Shown: one piece after another, positions 24,681 to 34,827 of the stretch | How positions within the stretch are numbered: position 1 is the first letter of the stretch | Layout of the letters: the number at the start of each line of letters is the position of its first letter | Source of the DNA: Planctomycetota bacterium | GTDB taxonomy: Bacteria > Planctomycetota > Planctomycetia > Pirellulales > PNKZ01 | NCBI GenBank assembly: GCA_018242585.1 | Contig: JAFEBQ010000049.1 | Location: forward strand, 1 to 64,000 | Direction: 5' to 3' | Length of the DNA: 64,000 nt | Translations under genes and position numbers: made by a program | The notes under the pieces: generated by a model | What the model was told of the DNA's origin: nothing | What the model saw: only the letters and a program-made list of their open reading frames with translations | The model's database searches: none

Positions 24681-26027
24681 CTACTCGTGCGGGTTGATGA
24701 CCAGCCCGCCGAGCAGCTTGGGGTAGAAGTACGTGCTCTTGGCGGGCATCCGCTCGGCGTGTTCGCTGATCACACGGATGTGTTCCACCGTGGCCGGCAT
24801 GACCAGGGCGGCCAGGGGGAAATCGCCCCCAGCGCTCATCACGCCGGTGGCGTCGCGGCCCGCCACGTCGCCGCGCTTGAGCGCCTCGACCACTTCGCTG
24901 ACCGAATGCACATACAGCGGCTTGGGCAGATCCTTGGCGCCGAGCAGCGTCTCGATCAGCAACTGGTGCAGGATCGCCACGCCCAGCCCTTGCCAGTCGC
25001 GGCTATGCTGGCCGGCTACTTGGGCCATGCGCTTTTCGCCGGCCGGCGTGATCGAGGCCAGGGTCCAGGTCTGGTCCTTGTGGGTATACAGCCCGAGCGT
25101 CCCCTGGGCGTCGGCCGTCTCGATTTCTTCCCAAACTTGCCCAGCCAGGTCGGGGCCTTTGCCGACGACACGGGTGGCAAAGCAGTCGCCGAGCTTGGCC
25201 TTCAACTCGACGCTGGTCATGCTCGGTAGGCCGCGGAACAACCGGTGCGTCGGCAGTACCAGCAAGCCGGGGTCGGTCATGCCGATGCACATCATCAGGA
25301 CAAAATTGGCCGGATGAGCCGCGTCGAGCTCGCCGCCAGCAGCTAGCTCGTCCCGGTAGTTGCAAGCGGTCTCGTAGCGATGATGGCCGTCGGCAATGAA
25401 CAGCGGCTTGGGGCCGATCAGGCCCGAGACCTTGGCGATTAGCGCGCTATCGGTGACCGGCCACATGCGATGGACCACGCCCAGGTGGTCGACCGCTTCG
25501 ATCGCCGGCTGGCCGGCGACGGCGCGCTCGAGCAGCTCCTGCACTTCGTTCTGGGGGTCGGGGTACAGGCCGAAAATCTGGGTCAGGTTCGCCTGGCAAG
25601 CGCGAGTCAGCAGCAGCCGGTCCTGCTTGGGCCCCGAGAGGGTTTCTTCGTGCGGGAAGATTTTGCCCTGCCCAAAGCGTTCGAGCCGGCAGCGACCCAT
25701 GAAGCCGCGGCGCGTGACGGTCTGGCCATCGTGCTCGAACGACTGATGATAGACGTAGAAGGCCGGCTGGCCCTCGCGGAACAAAACGCCCTCCTGGCGC
25801 CAGTTGCGCAGGAAGCGGGCCGCGCGCGCATAGCGATTGTTCGTGGCGTCGTCCCCTGGCTCCTCGCGATTCAGTTCCAAGCGGACAAAGTTGGCCGGGT
25901 GTCGCTTGTAGAGCGCCTGTTGAAACTCGGGCCCGATCACGTCGTAGGGAGGGCAGACCACGTCGCTCAACGAGCCAACGTGCCCCAGGTCGTAACGTAA
26001 CGCGCGAAACGCTTGCATGTCGGGCAT
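24681..26027 (-). CDS. DUF1015 family protein
   Basis: 448 residues, full family length. Signature stretches are VVCPPYDVIGPEFQ near residue 23, HPANFVRLELNRE near 43, KIFPHEETLSGPKQDRL in the first third, and IADGHHRYETACNY in the centre. The GHHRYETA motif resembles the GERRxRA nucleotide-binding motif of ParB-type domains and of the ParB-like serine kinase SerK, so the family may bind or hydrolyse a nucleotide; this is an inference. It sits upstream of parAB on the same strand but is separated by 280 bases containing parS, so operon membership is doubtful. Confidence 0.85.
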   Translation of the reverse strand: MPDMQAFRALRYDLGHVGSLSDVVCPPYDVIGPEFQQALYKRHPANFVRLELNREEPGDDATNNRYARAARFLRNWRQEGVLFREGQPAFYVYHQSFEHDGQTVTRRGFMGRCRLERFGQGKIFPHEETLSGPKQDRLLLTRACQANLTQIFGLYPDPQNEVQELLERAVAGQPAIEAVDHLGVVHRMWPVTDSALIAKVSGLIGPKPLFIADGHHRYETACNYRDELAAGGELDAAHPANFVLMMCIGMTDPGLLVLPTHRLFRGLPSMTSVELKAKLGDCFATRVVGKGPDLAGQVWEEIETADAQGTLGLYTHKDQTWTLASITPAGEKRMAQVAGQHSRDWQGLGVAILHQLLIETLLGAKDLPKPLYVHSVSEVVEALKRGDVAGRDATGVMSAGGDFPLAALVMPATVEHIRVISEHAERMPAKSTYFYPKLLGGLVINPHE

Positions 26028-26199
26028 GGTGGTGGAGGGGCTAGAGGTTAGGGACTAGGGGCTAGGGAAATACGATGCAAAGTGGCTCGTACCGCAAACA
26101 AGATTTAGCCAAAGCGGCAGCGCTGTTATGACGGTCGGGCGGGGACGTTGTCAAACCCCCGCGCGTGCGAAGCCCGAAGATTCAGGCTATCATTGGGTT

Positions 26200-26784
26200 A
26201 TGAAGCCGCTCGGACCCATCTCGTGGGAAAGGATGATTCGCGCCGTGGAAAAGGTACGCGAACGACTTATGCGCGCCACCGCTGCGCTCGAGCGTGCTGG
26301 GGTTCCCTATGCCGTGGCTGGCGGTAACGCCGTGGCGGCCTGGGTCTCAAGAATCGACGAAGGAGCGGCGCGGAATACCCGCGACGTTGACATCCTGATT
26401 CGTCGCTCTGACTTCGCGGCAGCCCGTCAGATTTTGGAATCTTGCGGCTTCGTTTACGTTCAAACAAGGGACGTCGATATGTTCTTGGACGGGCCAAACT
26501 CGCGCCCCAGTGAAGCGGTGCATATTCTGTACGCCAGCGAAAAGGTCAAGCCAGCGTATGTGAATGCCTCGCCCGACGTTGACGAATCTGAGCGAGATCA
26601 GGCGTTCAATGTCGTGGGGCTCGAAGCGCTTGTGCGAATGAAATTGAACTCGAATCGAGACAAGGATCGAACTCATTTGCGCGATCTGATCGGCGTCGGG
26701 CTTATTGACGGGTCATGGCCAGCGCGGTTCGACTCGCCACTCGATCAGCGATTGCAAGACTTGCTCGACACGCCCGAGGGGTAA
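26200..26784 (+). CDS. Nucleotidyltransferase-fold protein (MNT/AbiEii-like)
   Basis: 194 residues. The core YAVAGGNAVAAWV followed by NTRDVDILI matches the GG...(D/E)xD pattern of minimal nucleotidyltransferases. Asp residues of the RDVDIL motif would bind metal. The C-terminal part carries LEALVRMKLNSNRDKDRTHLRDLI, the helical stretch typical of the AbiEii/MNT-like group that is often the toxin of a toxin-antitoxin pair or a solitary enzyme. No antitoxin gene is adjacent. ATG 26200 is preferred because the 24 upstream codons look non-coding. A hairpin follows the stop. Confidence 0.7.
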   Translation: MKPLGPISWERMIRAVEKVRERLMRATAALERAGVPYAVAGGNAVAAWVSRIDEGAARNTRDVDILIRRSDFAAARQILESCGFVYVQTRDVDMFLDGPNSRPSEAVHILYASEKVKPAYVNASPDVDESERDQAFNVVGLEALVRMKLNSNRDKDRTHLRDLIGVGLIDGSWPARFDSPLDQRLQDLLDTPEG

Positions 26785-26787
26785 AAT

Positions 26788-26822
26788 AACAGCTCGGCCC
26801 GCGCGAAGCGAACCGAGCTGTT
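26788..26822 (-). terminator. Shared hairpin terminator between convergent genes
   Basis: AACAGCTCGG (26788-26797) and CCGAGCTGTT (26813-26822) form a 10-bp stem with a 15-base loop. T-rich sequence is better on the minus strand (TTATTTTAC), so it serves mainly ahcY, perhaps also the plus-strand gene. Confidence 0.7.
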
Positions 26823-26862
26823 TGAGGGTAAGTTAGGCTGCTTCCGCAGCTCAAATCTCAGC

Positions 26863-28185
<1,323 letters not shown>

Positions 28186-28354
28186 GCTGGTAAACTCCGT
28201 GCTAGAAATGGTTTGTGATTTGTGCGCTGCGGCCTTCCTTGGCCGCCGAGGGCTGAGAGTGCGCGCTTTCAAGGCGCGCCGTGCCGACGGTGATTTGGCT
28301 GTGATGATAGGGCGTTTGTTCAACGCTGGCAAGGGTTTGCCGGGGCTCGGCGTG

Positions 28355-29056
28355 CTACGATGCCGCGGCTTTTTCGAAGGCCTGGCGCGCGGCGGCTACG
28401 AATCGTGTGACCTTGTCCGGGTCTTTGTGACCGGGCGAGGACTCGACGCCGCTGGCAGTATCGACCCCCCAAGGTTTCACGGCCGCAATCGCCTCGGCCA
28501 CGTTCTCGGCCGTGAGACCGCCGGCCAGGATTAGCGGCGGCCCATCGCTGCCTACCCTGCGGATGAACTGACGAGCCAGTTGCCAATCGAAACGCACGCC
28601 CGTGCCTCCAAACTCGCCCGGGGCTGCCGCATCGAGTAACACCGCGTGAGGCGGAGACGCATCGCCGTGGGTGCAACTCCAAGTTAAATACTGCTCGACG
28701 GGTTGCAGCGCGGTCGGACCGATCCGAAACGCCTTGATGATCGGAGTGTTTGGAAGCTGTGCGGCCAGTTCGTGAATCAACGTCGGTGGCTCATCGCCGT
28801 GAAGCTGCACTCGGTTGAGTCCAACTTGCTTGACAATAGATACGACTTCGCTTGTCGTCGCGTTCACAAAGACGCCGACCTTAGCCACTCCAGCAGGCAA
28901 AGCGGCAACAATTTCGGCGCCTTGTGTCGCCGATACAAAGCGCTTGCTGCCGGGGTAGAAATTGAGCCCAATCGCGTCGGCCCCGGCGCGGGCGGCGTGC
29001 TGGGCGTCGCCGACCGAGGTGATGCCGCAGATTTTGATGTGAAACAGCGAGCTCAT
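28355..29056 (-). CDS. trpF: Phosphoribosylanthranilate isomerase
   Basis: 233-residue TIM-barrel enzyme converting phosphoribosylanthranilate to CdRP in tryptophan synthesis. [20 protein letters not shown] at the N-terminus carries the catalytic Cys. [28 protein letters not shown] and [14 protein letters not shown] are the phosphate-binding and catalytic Asp regions. It follows the sugar isomerase gene with only one base between stop and ATG (TAA-G-ATG), so translation is probably coupled. No other trp gene is near, so trpF is unlinked from the pathway here. Confidence 0.93.
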   Translation of the reverse strand: MSSLFHIKICGITSVGDAQHAARAGADAIGLNFYPGSKRFVSATQGAEIVAALPAGVAKVGVFVNATTSEVVSIVKQVGLNRVQLHGDEPPTLIHELAAQLPNTPIIKAFRIGPTALQPVEQYLTWSCTHGDASPPHAVLLDAAAPGEFGGTGVRFDWQLARQFIRRVGSDGPPLILAGGLTAENVAEAIAAVKPWGVDTASGVESSPGHKDPDKVTRFVAAARQAFEKAAAS

Positions 29057-29057
29057 C

Positions 29058-29897
29058 TTAGCGAGTAGCAAACAGCGACTTGAAATACTTGATGTCGGCC
29101 GCGGTTTGCACCAGGCATTCCTCGGTCGACATGTCGCGGAAGCTGTGTTTTCCCTTGTATTCGCTGTGCAGCGAGTAAACACCGTCGTAACCTTGCCGCC
29201 GCAGGGTGGCGAAAAAGTCGGGCAACGGCGACAAGCCGTCGGCCAAAGGCAATTCTTCGCTCAACCACCGCTGTTGACCAGACTTGTCCCGTTCGCCGGT
29301 CTTCCAGCCAAAGTTCTTCACGCCGACCAGCGCGATCCACGGGGCCAATAAATCGAGCCCCTGTTGCCAGCCGTTACCGCCCCCTTCCAGCGCCATGTGC
29401 AGCGTGTCGACGTAGGCACCCACCTCGCCGGGCTTGAAATCTCGAATCAGTTCGTACAGCAGCGTGCCGTGCGACGGAATGTACGTGCCCGAGTGAGTGT
29501 GAACGCACGGGATGACGCGATGCTTGTTCGCCACCGCGGCAATCTCCGCCAGCTTCTTGCGAGTCTCGTCGATTTGCGCGCGGAGCTTGCCGTTGGAGAT
29601 ATAACGGAAGTAGCCGAGTTTCACCCGATCGATGCCCAGGCTGGCCGCCGTGGCGAGCGTGCGCTCGGACTGCGCGCTGCCGTCGGCAATGTCGGTCGTC
29701 AGGAATTGGTACTTCAGCCCAGCTTCGTGAATGATCTTCACTGCTTCGGGGAGCTTCTTCTCGACGTCGGCCGGCTCGATGGAACCCCCTTTGCGAACCG
29801 TGAGGTCGATGCCGTCGAAGCCCATTTCGTATAGCTGGCGGCAGAACTTGTCGAGGGGCAGATCCTGGAAGCTCTTGGAGAAGCAGCAGATTTGCAT
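29058..29897 (-). CDS. Sugar phosphate isomerase/epimerase (AP endonuclease 2-like TIM barrel)
   Basis: 279 residues of the xylose-isomerase-like TIM-barrel family. The N-terminus is ICCFSKSFQDLPLDKFC and the start of the barrel has GFDGIDLTVRKGGSIEP. Metal-ligand regions are likely around TTDIADGS, CVHTHSGTY, YVDTLHMALEG and SLHSEYKG, giving His/Asp/Glu positions for a divalent ion. No signal peptide, so cytoplasmic. It is the first gene of a pair with trpF. The reaction is not certain; members isomerise or epimerise sugars, cyclitols and related compounds, and the family is abundant in planctomycetes. Confidence 0.85.
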   Translation of the reverse strand: MQICCFSKSFQDLPLDKFCRQLYEMGFDGIDLTVRKGGSIEPADVEKKLPEAVKIIHEAGLKYQFLTTDIADGSAQSERTLATAASLGIDRVKLGYFRYISNGKLRAQIDETRKKLAEIAAVANKHRVIPCVHTHSGTYIPSHGTLLYELIRDFKPGEVGAYVDTLHMALEGGGNGWQQGLDLLAPWIALVGVKNFGWKTGERDKSGQQRWLSEELPLADGLSPLPDFFATLRRQGYDGVYSLHSEYKGKHSFRDMSTEECLVQTAADIKYFKSLFATR

Positions 29898-30110
29898 CGG
29901 CGTGGGCTCCGGCGGGTAAACAGCGTTCGGGGCGTGCTGGCAGCCTTGAATGTGTGCTGGCCGAGCGGTAAACGCAAGCTAGCTCGGCCCTCTCTCCTCA
30001 AGTCGCAACGATTTTAACGACGATGACGACCGAGGAGCATAAGCTCGCGCCCCAGCATTTGCGTTGGGTACAGACGTTTTGCGCGCCCAGCTAGCCGCCT
30101 GGATTTCGTG

Positions 30111-31073
30111 ATGTCGCGTCGCTTACTCAAAACCAGTCGTTCGTCGGCCTTGCGCCGGTTGATCGCCTTTGCTGCGGTCGGCAGCGCGGTTTGGCTGGTC
30201 GGGCAGGGGGCTTTGCGCCTGGCGACGACTGACGATCCAGCATCGACTCAGGTTTCGCAACCGGCACGCGCGGCGACGGGTTCTGAGTTGCTGCTGGCCC
30301 GCGAGCGTTTGCGCGTGTGCGAGCGACTGCTCCGCGATGCCCAGCGCCGGTTGAGCGATCTGCGGCATCGACAGGAGCAATTCACCGAAAACGTGCTCGC
30401 CCGCACGGGCGAATCGTCGTCGATGGTGGCTACGACTTCCGAACAGGGGCAAAGTGACACCGGTTCGCAAGTCGACACGCTGGCCGGCCTGATTCGACAG
30501 CGTGAGCGGTTGCTCGAAACGATGACGCCGGCGCATCCTGTCGTGCAGTCGATCGAGCGTCAGATCGCGGGCCTCGATACCCCTCGCCACACCACCAAGC
30601 CGGCTAAGGTCAGCCCCAAGATCACGCGGCCTTTGGCTCGAACCGCGCCATCGAATAACGAACGCGCGGAGTTCGACCGGTTACGCACGGACATTGCCGT
30701 TGCCGAACGAAACGTGGAATTGAACGACGCCGATCATCGAGCCGCGTTGGTCGAAGTGGCGCGACTCGAGGCCCCTGTGCCGGTCGCCGAGTCGCCGGTG
30801 GTCGAACGCCTGGCGGCGCCGCAATGGCTGAGTGCGGCGTTACGCTCGCTGAAGTTAACGGAGGTAGTCCTGCTGGTTGCGATTGGCTCGGGCTGCCTGG
30901 CGGCGTGGCTCGTGGCCAAACGGCCGCGCGTCGTCTGGTATGTCGACTCGCCGCACCAGCGCCATGAGCGATCGGTTCACGCAGCGCATGAAGGTGTCCC
31001 CAAGCCACATTTGCGGCCGCTGGTCGTGGGGCGCACCCGCGCGCTCGTTCGCCCGCGACGGCGGCATGGTTAA
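30111..31073 (+). CDS. Chain-length determinant-like (GNVR-type) membrane protein
   Basis: 320 residues. One N-terminal helix at about 16-36 and a second at about 245-265 (VVLLVAIGSGCLAAWLVA) flank a periplasmic coiled coil rich in Arg/Glu/Leu. The stretch RERLLETMTPAHPVVQSIER followed by QIAGL is the characteristic motif of the GNVR region in Wzz/GumC-type polysaccharide co-polymerases, which set polysaccharide length. The C-terminal part is a short basic cytoplasmic tail; there is no tyrosine kinase domain. ATG 30111 is preferred to the GTG just before it. The ExeA-like ATPase gene follows 195 bases downstream on the same strand, consistent with exopolysaccharide export. Confidence 0.6.
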   Translation: MSRRLLKTSRSSALRRLIAFAAVGSAVWLVGQGALRLATTDDPASTQVSQPARAATGSELLLARERLRVCERLLRDAQRRLSDLRHRQEQFTENVLARTGESSSMVATTSEQGQSDTGSQVDTLAGLIRQRERLLETMTPAHPVVQSIERQIAGLDTPRHTTKPAKVSPKITRPLARTAPSNNERAEFDRLRTDIAVAERNVELNDADHRAALVEVARLEAPVPVAESPVVERLAAPQWLSAALRSLKLTEVVLLVAIGSGCLAAWLVAKRPRVVWYVDSPHQRHERSVHAAHEGVPKPHLRPLVVGRTRALVRPRRRHG

Positions 31074-31162
31074 GTTGCTGTCACGAAGATTGATTCTCGC
31101 CGCCCAGGTTGCAGACGCTCGTTGCCGACTGCCGAAGGTAGAAACGGGTTGCAGGGTTGGAA

Positions 31163-31196
31163 CGCTGTCACTGCTGGCGCGATTAGTGTGACAGCG
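31163..31196. promoter_or_regulatory. Palindrome between chain-length gene and ATPase gene
   Basis: CGCTGTCAC (31163-31171) and GTGACAGCG (31188-31196) are perfect inverted copies with 16 bases between. It lies about 75 bases upstream of the ATPase start, so it may be an operator or a stem in the leader; there is no T-run for termination. Confidence 0.4.
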
Positions 31197-31268
31197 GCAC
31201 GGTGAATCAGCACGTCAGCCGTGGATCGCCGTGAAGGTGAGAAGTTTCGAGTGCTCGAGAATCTGCGC

Positions 31269-32882
31269 ATGTACGAAGCCAGTTTTCGCCTGAACGATCG
31301 ACCCTTTCTGTCGGCCCCGCGCGTCGACCGATACTATCCGGCCGCGACCATCGAGTCGTGCCGCCAGCAGCTCGCGCGCTGTGTCGAGCGGGCCGAAGGG
31401 GTCGGGCTGCTTGTAGGTCCATCGGGCACCGGCAAGTCGCTGCTGCTGACCTTACTGGCCGAGCAGTTCGCCAAGACGATGTCAGTGGCGCTGTTGTCGA
31501 ATGGCCAGTTCAACTCGCGACGCGCGTTGCTGCAGGCGATCTTGTTTCAGTTGAACTTGCCCTATCGCGGCCTCGACGAAGGCGAGTTGCGACTGGCGCT
31601 GGTCGATCATCTGGCCGAGGCCAAAGGGGCCGGGCGCGGCTTGCTGTTGTTGCTCGACGAAGCCCACTCGCTGCCGGTTCGATTGCTGGAAGAAGTGCGG
31701 ATGATCACCAATCTGGCGCACCGGGGCGTCCCGCAGGTGCGTTTGATCCTGGCCGGCAATGCCGCGATCGAAGAGCGATTGGCCGCGCCGACGTTGGCGT
31801 CGTTGTCCCAGCGCATTACCGCCCGAGCGTACCTCCAAGCGCTCGATGCCCAGGAAACCGAGGCTTACATCAGCGCGCAGTTGGCCGCGGTGGGCGGCCT
31901 GGGCAGTGCGGTCTTTGGGACACACGCCATGCGAGCGGTCTACCACGCCACCGGCGGCGTGCCGCGGTTGATCAATCAGTTGTGTGAACACGCACTGTTG
32001 ATGGCCTTTGCCGGCGGGCGTTCGACGATCGATTCGGACGGAATCCAGGAAGCCTGGGCCGATTTGCAGCAGTTGCCGACCCCGTGGAATGAAACGACGC
32101 CTCGGGAAGAAATCGCCATCGCCCGCAAGGACGACGTTGTGCGCAAGGACAGCGTGATCGAGTTCGGCACCTTGCCCGACGACGACTTCGACCTGGAACC
32201 GACGTTGCCGGGTCCGGGGCTAGCGACGGTACCGCTCAGCGCGGTCATTCCGCACGAATTCGAGTTGGACGACGAGGACGACTTTGTCCCAGCCGTCGTG
32301 ACACGGCCCGAGGCCGAGCTGTTGTTCGGCGCCGTCAACAATCCGCTGGCCGAAGCGTTCGCCGAAGAAGAAGTGGTGTTCGACAAGTACGCCTCGGCTG
32401 ACGCTTTGCTTGGTGCGCGGCAACGAGTCAAGTCGGCCGACAGTTCGCTGTTGTCCGCCCTGCTCGATCCGTTCACCAAGCCGGCAGCCGTTGCGCCTGT
32501 TACGGCGCCGGCCACCACTGAGGTCAAGCATTTGGCAGTATCCTCTCTCCAGCCCACCGATCAGCCCGCGCGCGAGACGCGAAAGGTCGCGGCGGAGGGG
32601 CGTGGCGACGAGCAAGTCAGGCGCGCTCTTAGCAAGACGTTCGAGGACCAGGCGATGGCGGTTGAAGCCGTGGCGGCCGCGCTCGCGTCGGAAATGCTGC
32701 CGGACTTCGCCAGGTTTTCGAGCGAGCCGAGCGAGCCGGCCGAACCGATTTTCAAGCCCAAGTTCGCCAGCGATGACGAAGTGATCATCATCGAAGACGA
32801 TCCGCGGGCCGGCCGCGTTGAAAACGCCTCGGTTCGTCGCCAAGAATACGCGCAGCTCTTCGCCCGCCTGCGTCACGGCTAG
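31269..32882 (+). CDS. ExeA/GspA-like AAA ATPase with long acidic C-terminus
   Basis: 537 residues. Starts MYEASFRLNDRPFLSAPRVD, the typical entry of ExeA-type ATPases of type II secretion and of the ATPase of XrtA/PEP-CTERM exopolysaccharide loci. Walker A GPSGTGKS at 50-57 and Walker B LLLLLDEAH at about 125-133 are intact. SQRITARAYLQALDAQET and TGGVPRLINQLCEHALLMAF are the sensor-2 region. The C-terminal 270 residues are acidic, proline- and alanine-rich and probably disordered, with no peptidoglycan-binding domain. GTG 31221 is an alternative start but has no ribosome binding site. Context with the GNVR-type protein suggests envelope polysaccharide export. Confidence 0.8.
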   Translation: MYEASFRLNDRPFLSAPRVDRYYPAATIESCRQQLARCVERAEGVGLLVGPSGTGKSLLLTLLAEQFAKTMSVALLSNGQFNSRRALLQAILFQLNLPYRGLDEGELRLALVDHLAEAKGAGRGLLLLLDEAHSLPVRLLEEVRMITNLAHRGVPQVRLILAGNAAIEERLAAPTLASLSQRITARAYLQALDAQETEAYISAQLAAVGGLGSAVFGTHAMRAVYHATGGVPRLINQLCEHALLMAFAGGRSTIDSDGIQEAWADLQQLPTPWNETTPREEIAIARKDDVVRKDSVIEFGTLPDDDFDLEPTLPGPGLATVPLSAVIPHEFELDDEDDFVPAVVTRPEAELLFGAVNNPLAEAFAEEEVVFDKYASADALLGARQRVKSADSSLLSALLDPFTKPAAVAPVTAPATTEVKHLAVSSLQPTDQPARETRKVAAEGRGDEQVRRALSKTFEDQAMAVEAVAAALASEMLPDFARFSSEPSEPAEPIFKPKFASDDEVIIIEDDPRAGRVENASVRRQEYAQLFARLRHG

Positions 32883-33012
32883 TTCGTAGCCGCACTCTTA
32901 CTGGTTGCAGCCCGCTCCCTGTCGGCCTTCACTTTGCTGGTACGCTATCCCCGCCTAACCAGGCCGGTCATGGTTGCCTTCGCCGTTAGGCGGACCACAA
33001 CTCGGCGTCCGC

Positions 33013-34278
33013 CTAGCGTGTTGCCTTGGCCCGACCGGCGCGCGACCACCACGGCTCGGCCGCGTAGATCGCGGCCGTGATCGCCAGAATCGTGGCCACG
33101 GCAATGAACGTGGTCGAATACTCGGGTAGTCCCGCGCCGCGCGCCGACACGATCATACTCCCCACGCTGACAAACGCGAGCAGCGCGCCCAGATCAAACC
33201 CAGCCAACATCAACGTGGTCCCTACTCCACGATGGCGCGCGGGGAACGACGAACTGCCGCCAGCCACCACGGTGGGGAACAAAACGGCGTGCGCCACTCC
33301 CATCAGCGTCGCCGGCAGCCACATGTGCCACGGGCTGGTGACCAAGGCAAACGAGGCAGTGCCCACGGCCAACAATGCGCCACCGGCAATGATGATCCGC
33401 CGCGTTCCCCATCGCGCCGACCAGCGTCGCGTGATGATCCTCGCCACCAACGCGACGAACATGTAGGGCAAGAAAAAGCACGAAATCTCGATGATTCCCA
33501 ACGATTTGGCGAACGGCCGCAGGAAGATCGTGGGCACGCTCAGGCCAAAGCCGCAGGCCACGCTCATCACAATCGTCGCGCCGGGATGATATCGGCGCAC
33601 CAGCCACCAGAGCGGCGGTCGCCGCCGTGACGCGCTGTGCGCTTCACCCCCACCGGACATCAAGCCGAGCAGCAACATGCACGTTCCCAGCACGGCCGCT
33701 ACGACGAACATATGGTTGTGGCTGAACTGGGCGGCGGTCAGAAAGTCGCCCAGCGTGTTGCCGACGATCGTCCCCAGAAAGCCCGATGTGCCGAGCGTGG
33801 CGACCACTTCCACCGTGTGCTGCGCCGAGACCAGGCCCGAAACGAACGAAATGCTCGCCCCCACGAACCCGGCCAGTGACATTTGCCAGCCGATTCGCAG
33901 TGCGAAAATGGCCACGCCCGAGGCGTCGTCGACCAGCAGGTGTCCCAGGCTACAGGCGATGAACGCGCCGGCCGAAACAATCCAGACCACTCGGGTGCCA
34001 TAGATATCGATGGCCGAGCCTTGCCACAATCGCATCAGCGTCGCGCCGACCATGCCGGCCCCGACGATTAGGCCAAGCTGCATTTCGTCGCCGCCGACCG
34101 CCGTTACGAAATCGTGGTATCGGTACAGCACGCTGACGGCCACCATCATGGCGAAGTTTGCCAGGTAGGTGTACCAGAAACCGCGCCCCAGCCGGGGGCG
34201 ATCGTGCGCCTCGGGGGCCGCCGCGCGCGGTTTTCGCCGCGTTCGCACAGGCTGGGTTGGACAAGAGGCGGATGTCAT
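33013..34278 (-). CDS. MFS transporter
   Basis: 421 residues with about 12 predicted membrane helices in two halves. The first helix pair contains ANFAMMVAVSVLYRYHDFV; the A-like motif lies near LIVGAGMVGATLMRLWQGS, and the second half has FFLPYMFVALVARIITRRWS with the repeated loop motif RWGTRRIIIAGG. The N-terminal 35 residues are polar and basic. The substrate is unknown; the pattern is that of a drug/metabolite efflux-like major facilitator. ATG 34278 is chosen because the longer frame upstream is not conserved in character. Transcribed alone, divergent from the large vWA protein. Confidence 0.82.
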   Translation of the reverse strand: MTSASCPTQPVRTRRKPRAAAPEAHDRPRLGRGFWYTYLANFAMMVAVSVLYRYHDFVTAVGGDEMQLGLIVGAGMVGATLMRLWQGSAIDIYGTRVVWIVSAGAFIACSLGHLLVDDASGVAIFALRIGWQMSLAGFVGASISFVSGLVSAQHTVEVVATLGTSGFLGTIVGNTLGDFLTAAQFSHNHMFVVAAVLGTCMLLLGLMSGGGEAHSASRRRPPLWWLVRRYHPGATIVMSVACGFGLSVPTIFLRPFAKSLGIIEISCFFLPYMFVALVARIITRRWSARWGTRRIIIAGGALLAVGTASFALVTSPWHMWLPATLMGVAHAVLFPTVVAGGSSSFPARHRGVGTTLMLAGFDLGALLAFVSVGSMIVSARGAGLPEYSTTFIAVATILAITAAIYAAEPWWSRAGRAKATR

Positions 34279-34827
34279 ATGCAGTACGACAGGTATCAGC
34301 GCGCCGGGGTTCACCTGGAATGCGCCGATCGGGCAGGGAGGGAGCCAGCATCGAGGCTGACCGGGTTCCATCCTACACCATCTGTGGCCGATGCTGGGAA
34401 CTTCGTCACGTCGGCTGGCATCCAAAGGGCTGGAAGGGTGAAGTCAGACGTGTTTCGCTTCTGATCGCCTTGCGTGCCACCAATTTGGGTGGGTGGCAGT
34501 TGGGTTGAAGTGGTCAAAGCGGATGTACTAAAACCCGGTCAAAACGGCCCTAGCGATTGCCGAGCGGCCGGGCCTTTGGCACGCCGTATTCAACGGGATT
34601 TTTCTTGATAATTCGCGACGAAGGTGAATAGACTGTAAGCGTTTACAGCCCTTTTTCGCCAGTTCTGGCCAAGAGTTTCAGGCACGTCCTCCAGGCTCGC
34701 CGCCGCGCAACATGCGTTGGCGATTGATCTTGAGCTATGGTTGGATTGCGCCGCACTCTCGCTTGGCCGGGCTGCTGGCATTTTGCATTCTCATGCTGTT
34801 CGAGTGTTCTCAAGCGCGGAGCTAGCC
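34279..34827. other. Long divergent intergenic region
   Basis: About 550 bases between the MFS gene and the large vWA protein gene. A candidate promoter lies at 34605-34634. The rest shows no supported gene. Confidence 0.4.
34605..34634 (+). promoter_or_regulatory. Candidate sigma-70-type promoter
   Basis: TTGATA (34605-34610) and TAGACT (34629-34634) with 18 bases between. It would start transcription about 190 bases upstream of the large vWA/secretin-like protein gene. Confidence 0.35.

Noticed and set aside
28186-28354. SAH or SAM riboswitch upstream of ahcY
   Set aside because: The leader has short stems, but the conserved SAH riboswitch core was not found on the minus strand.
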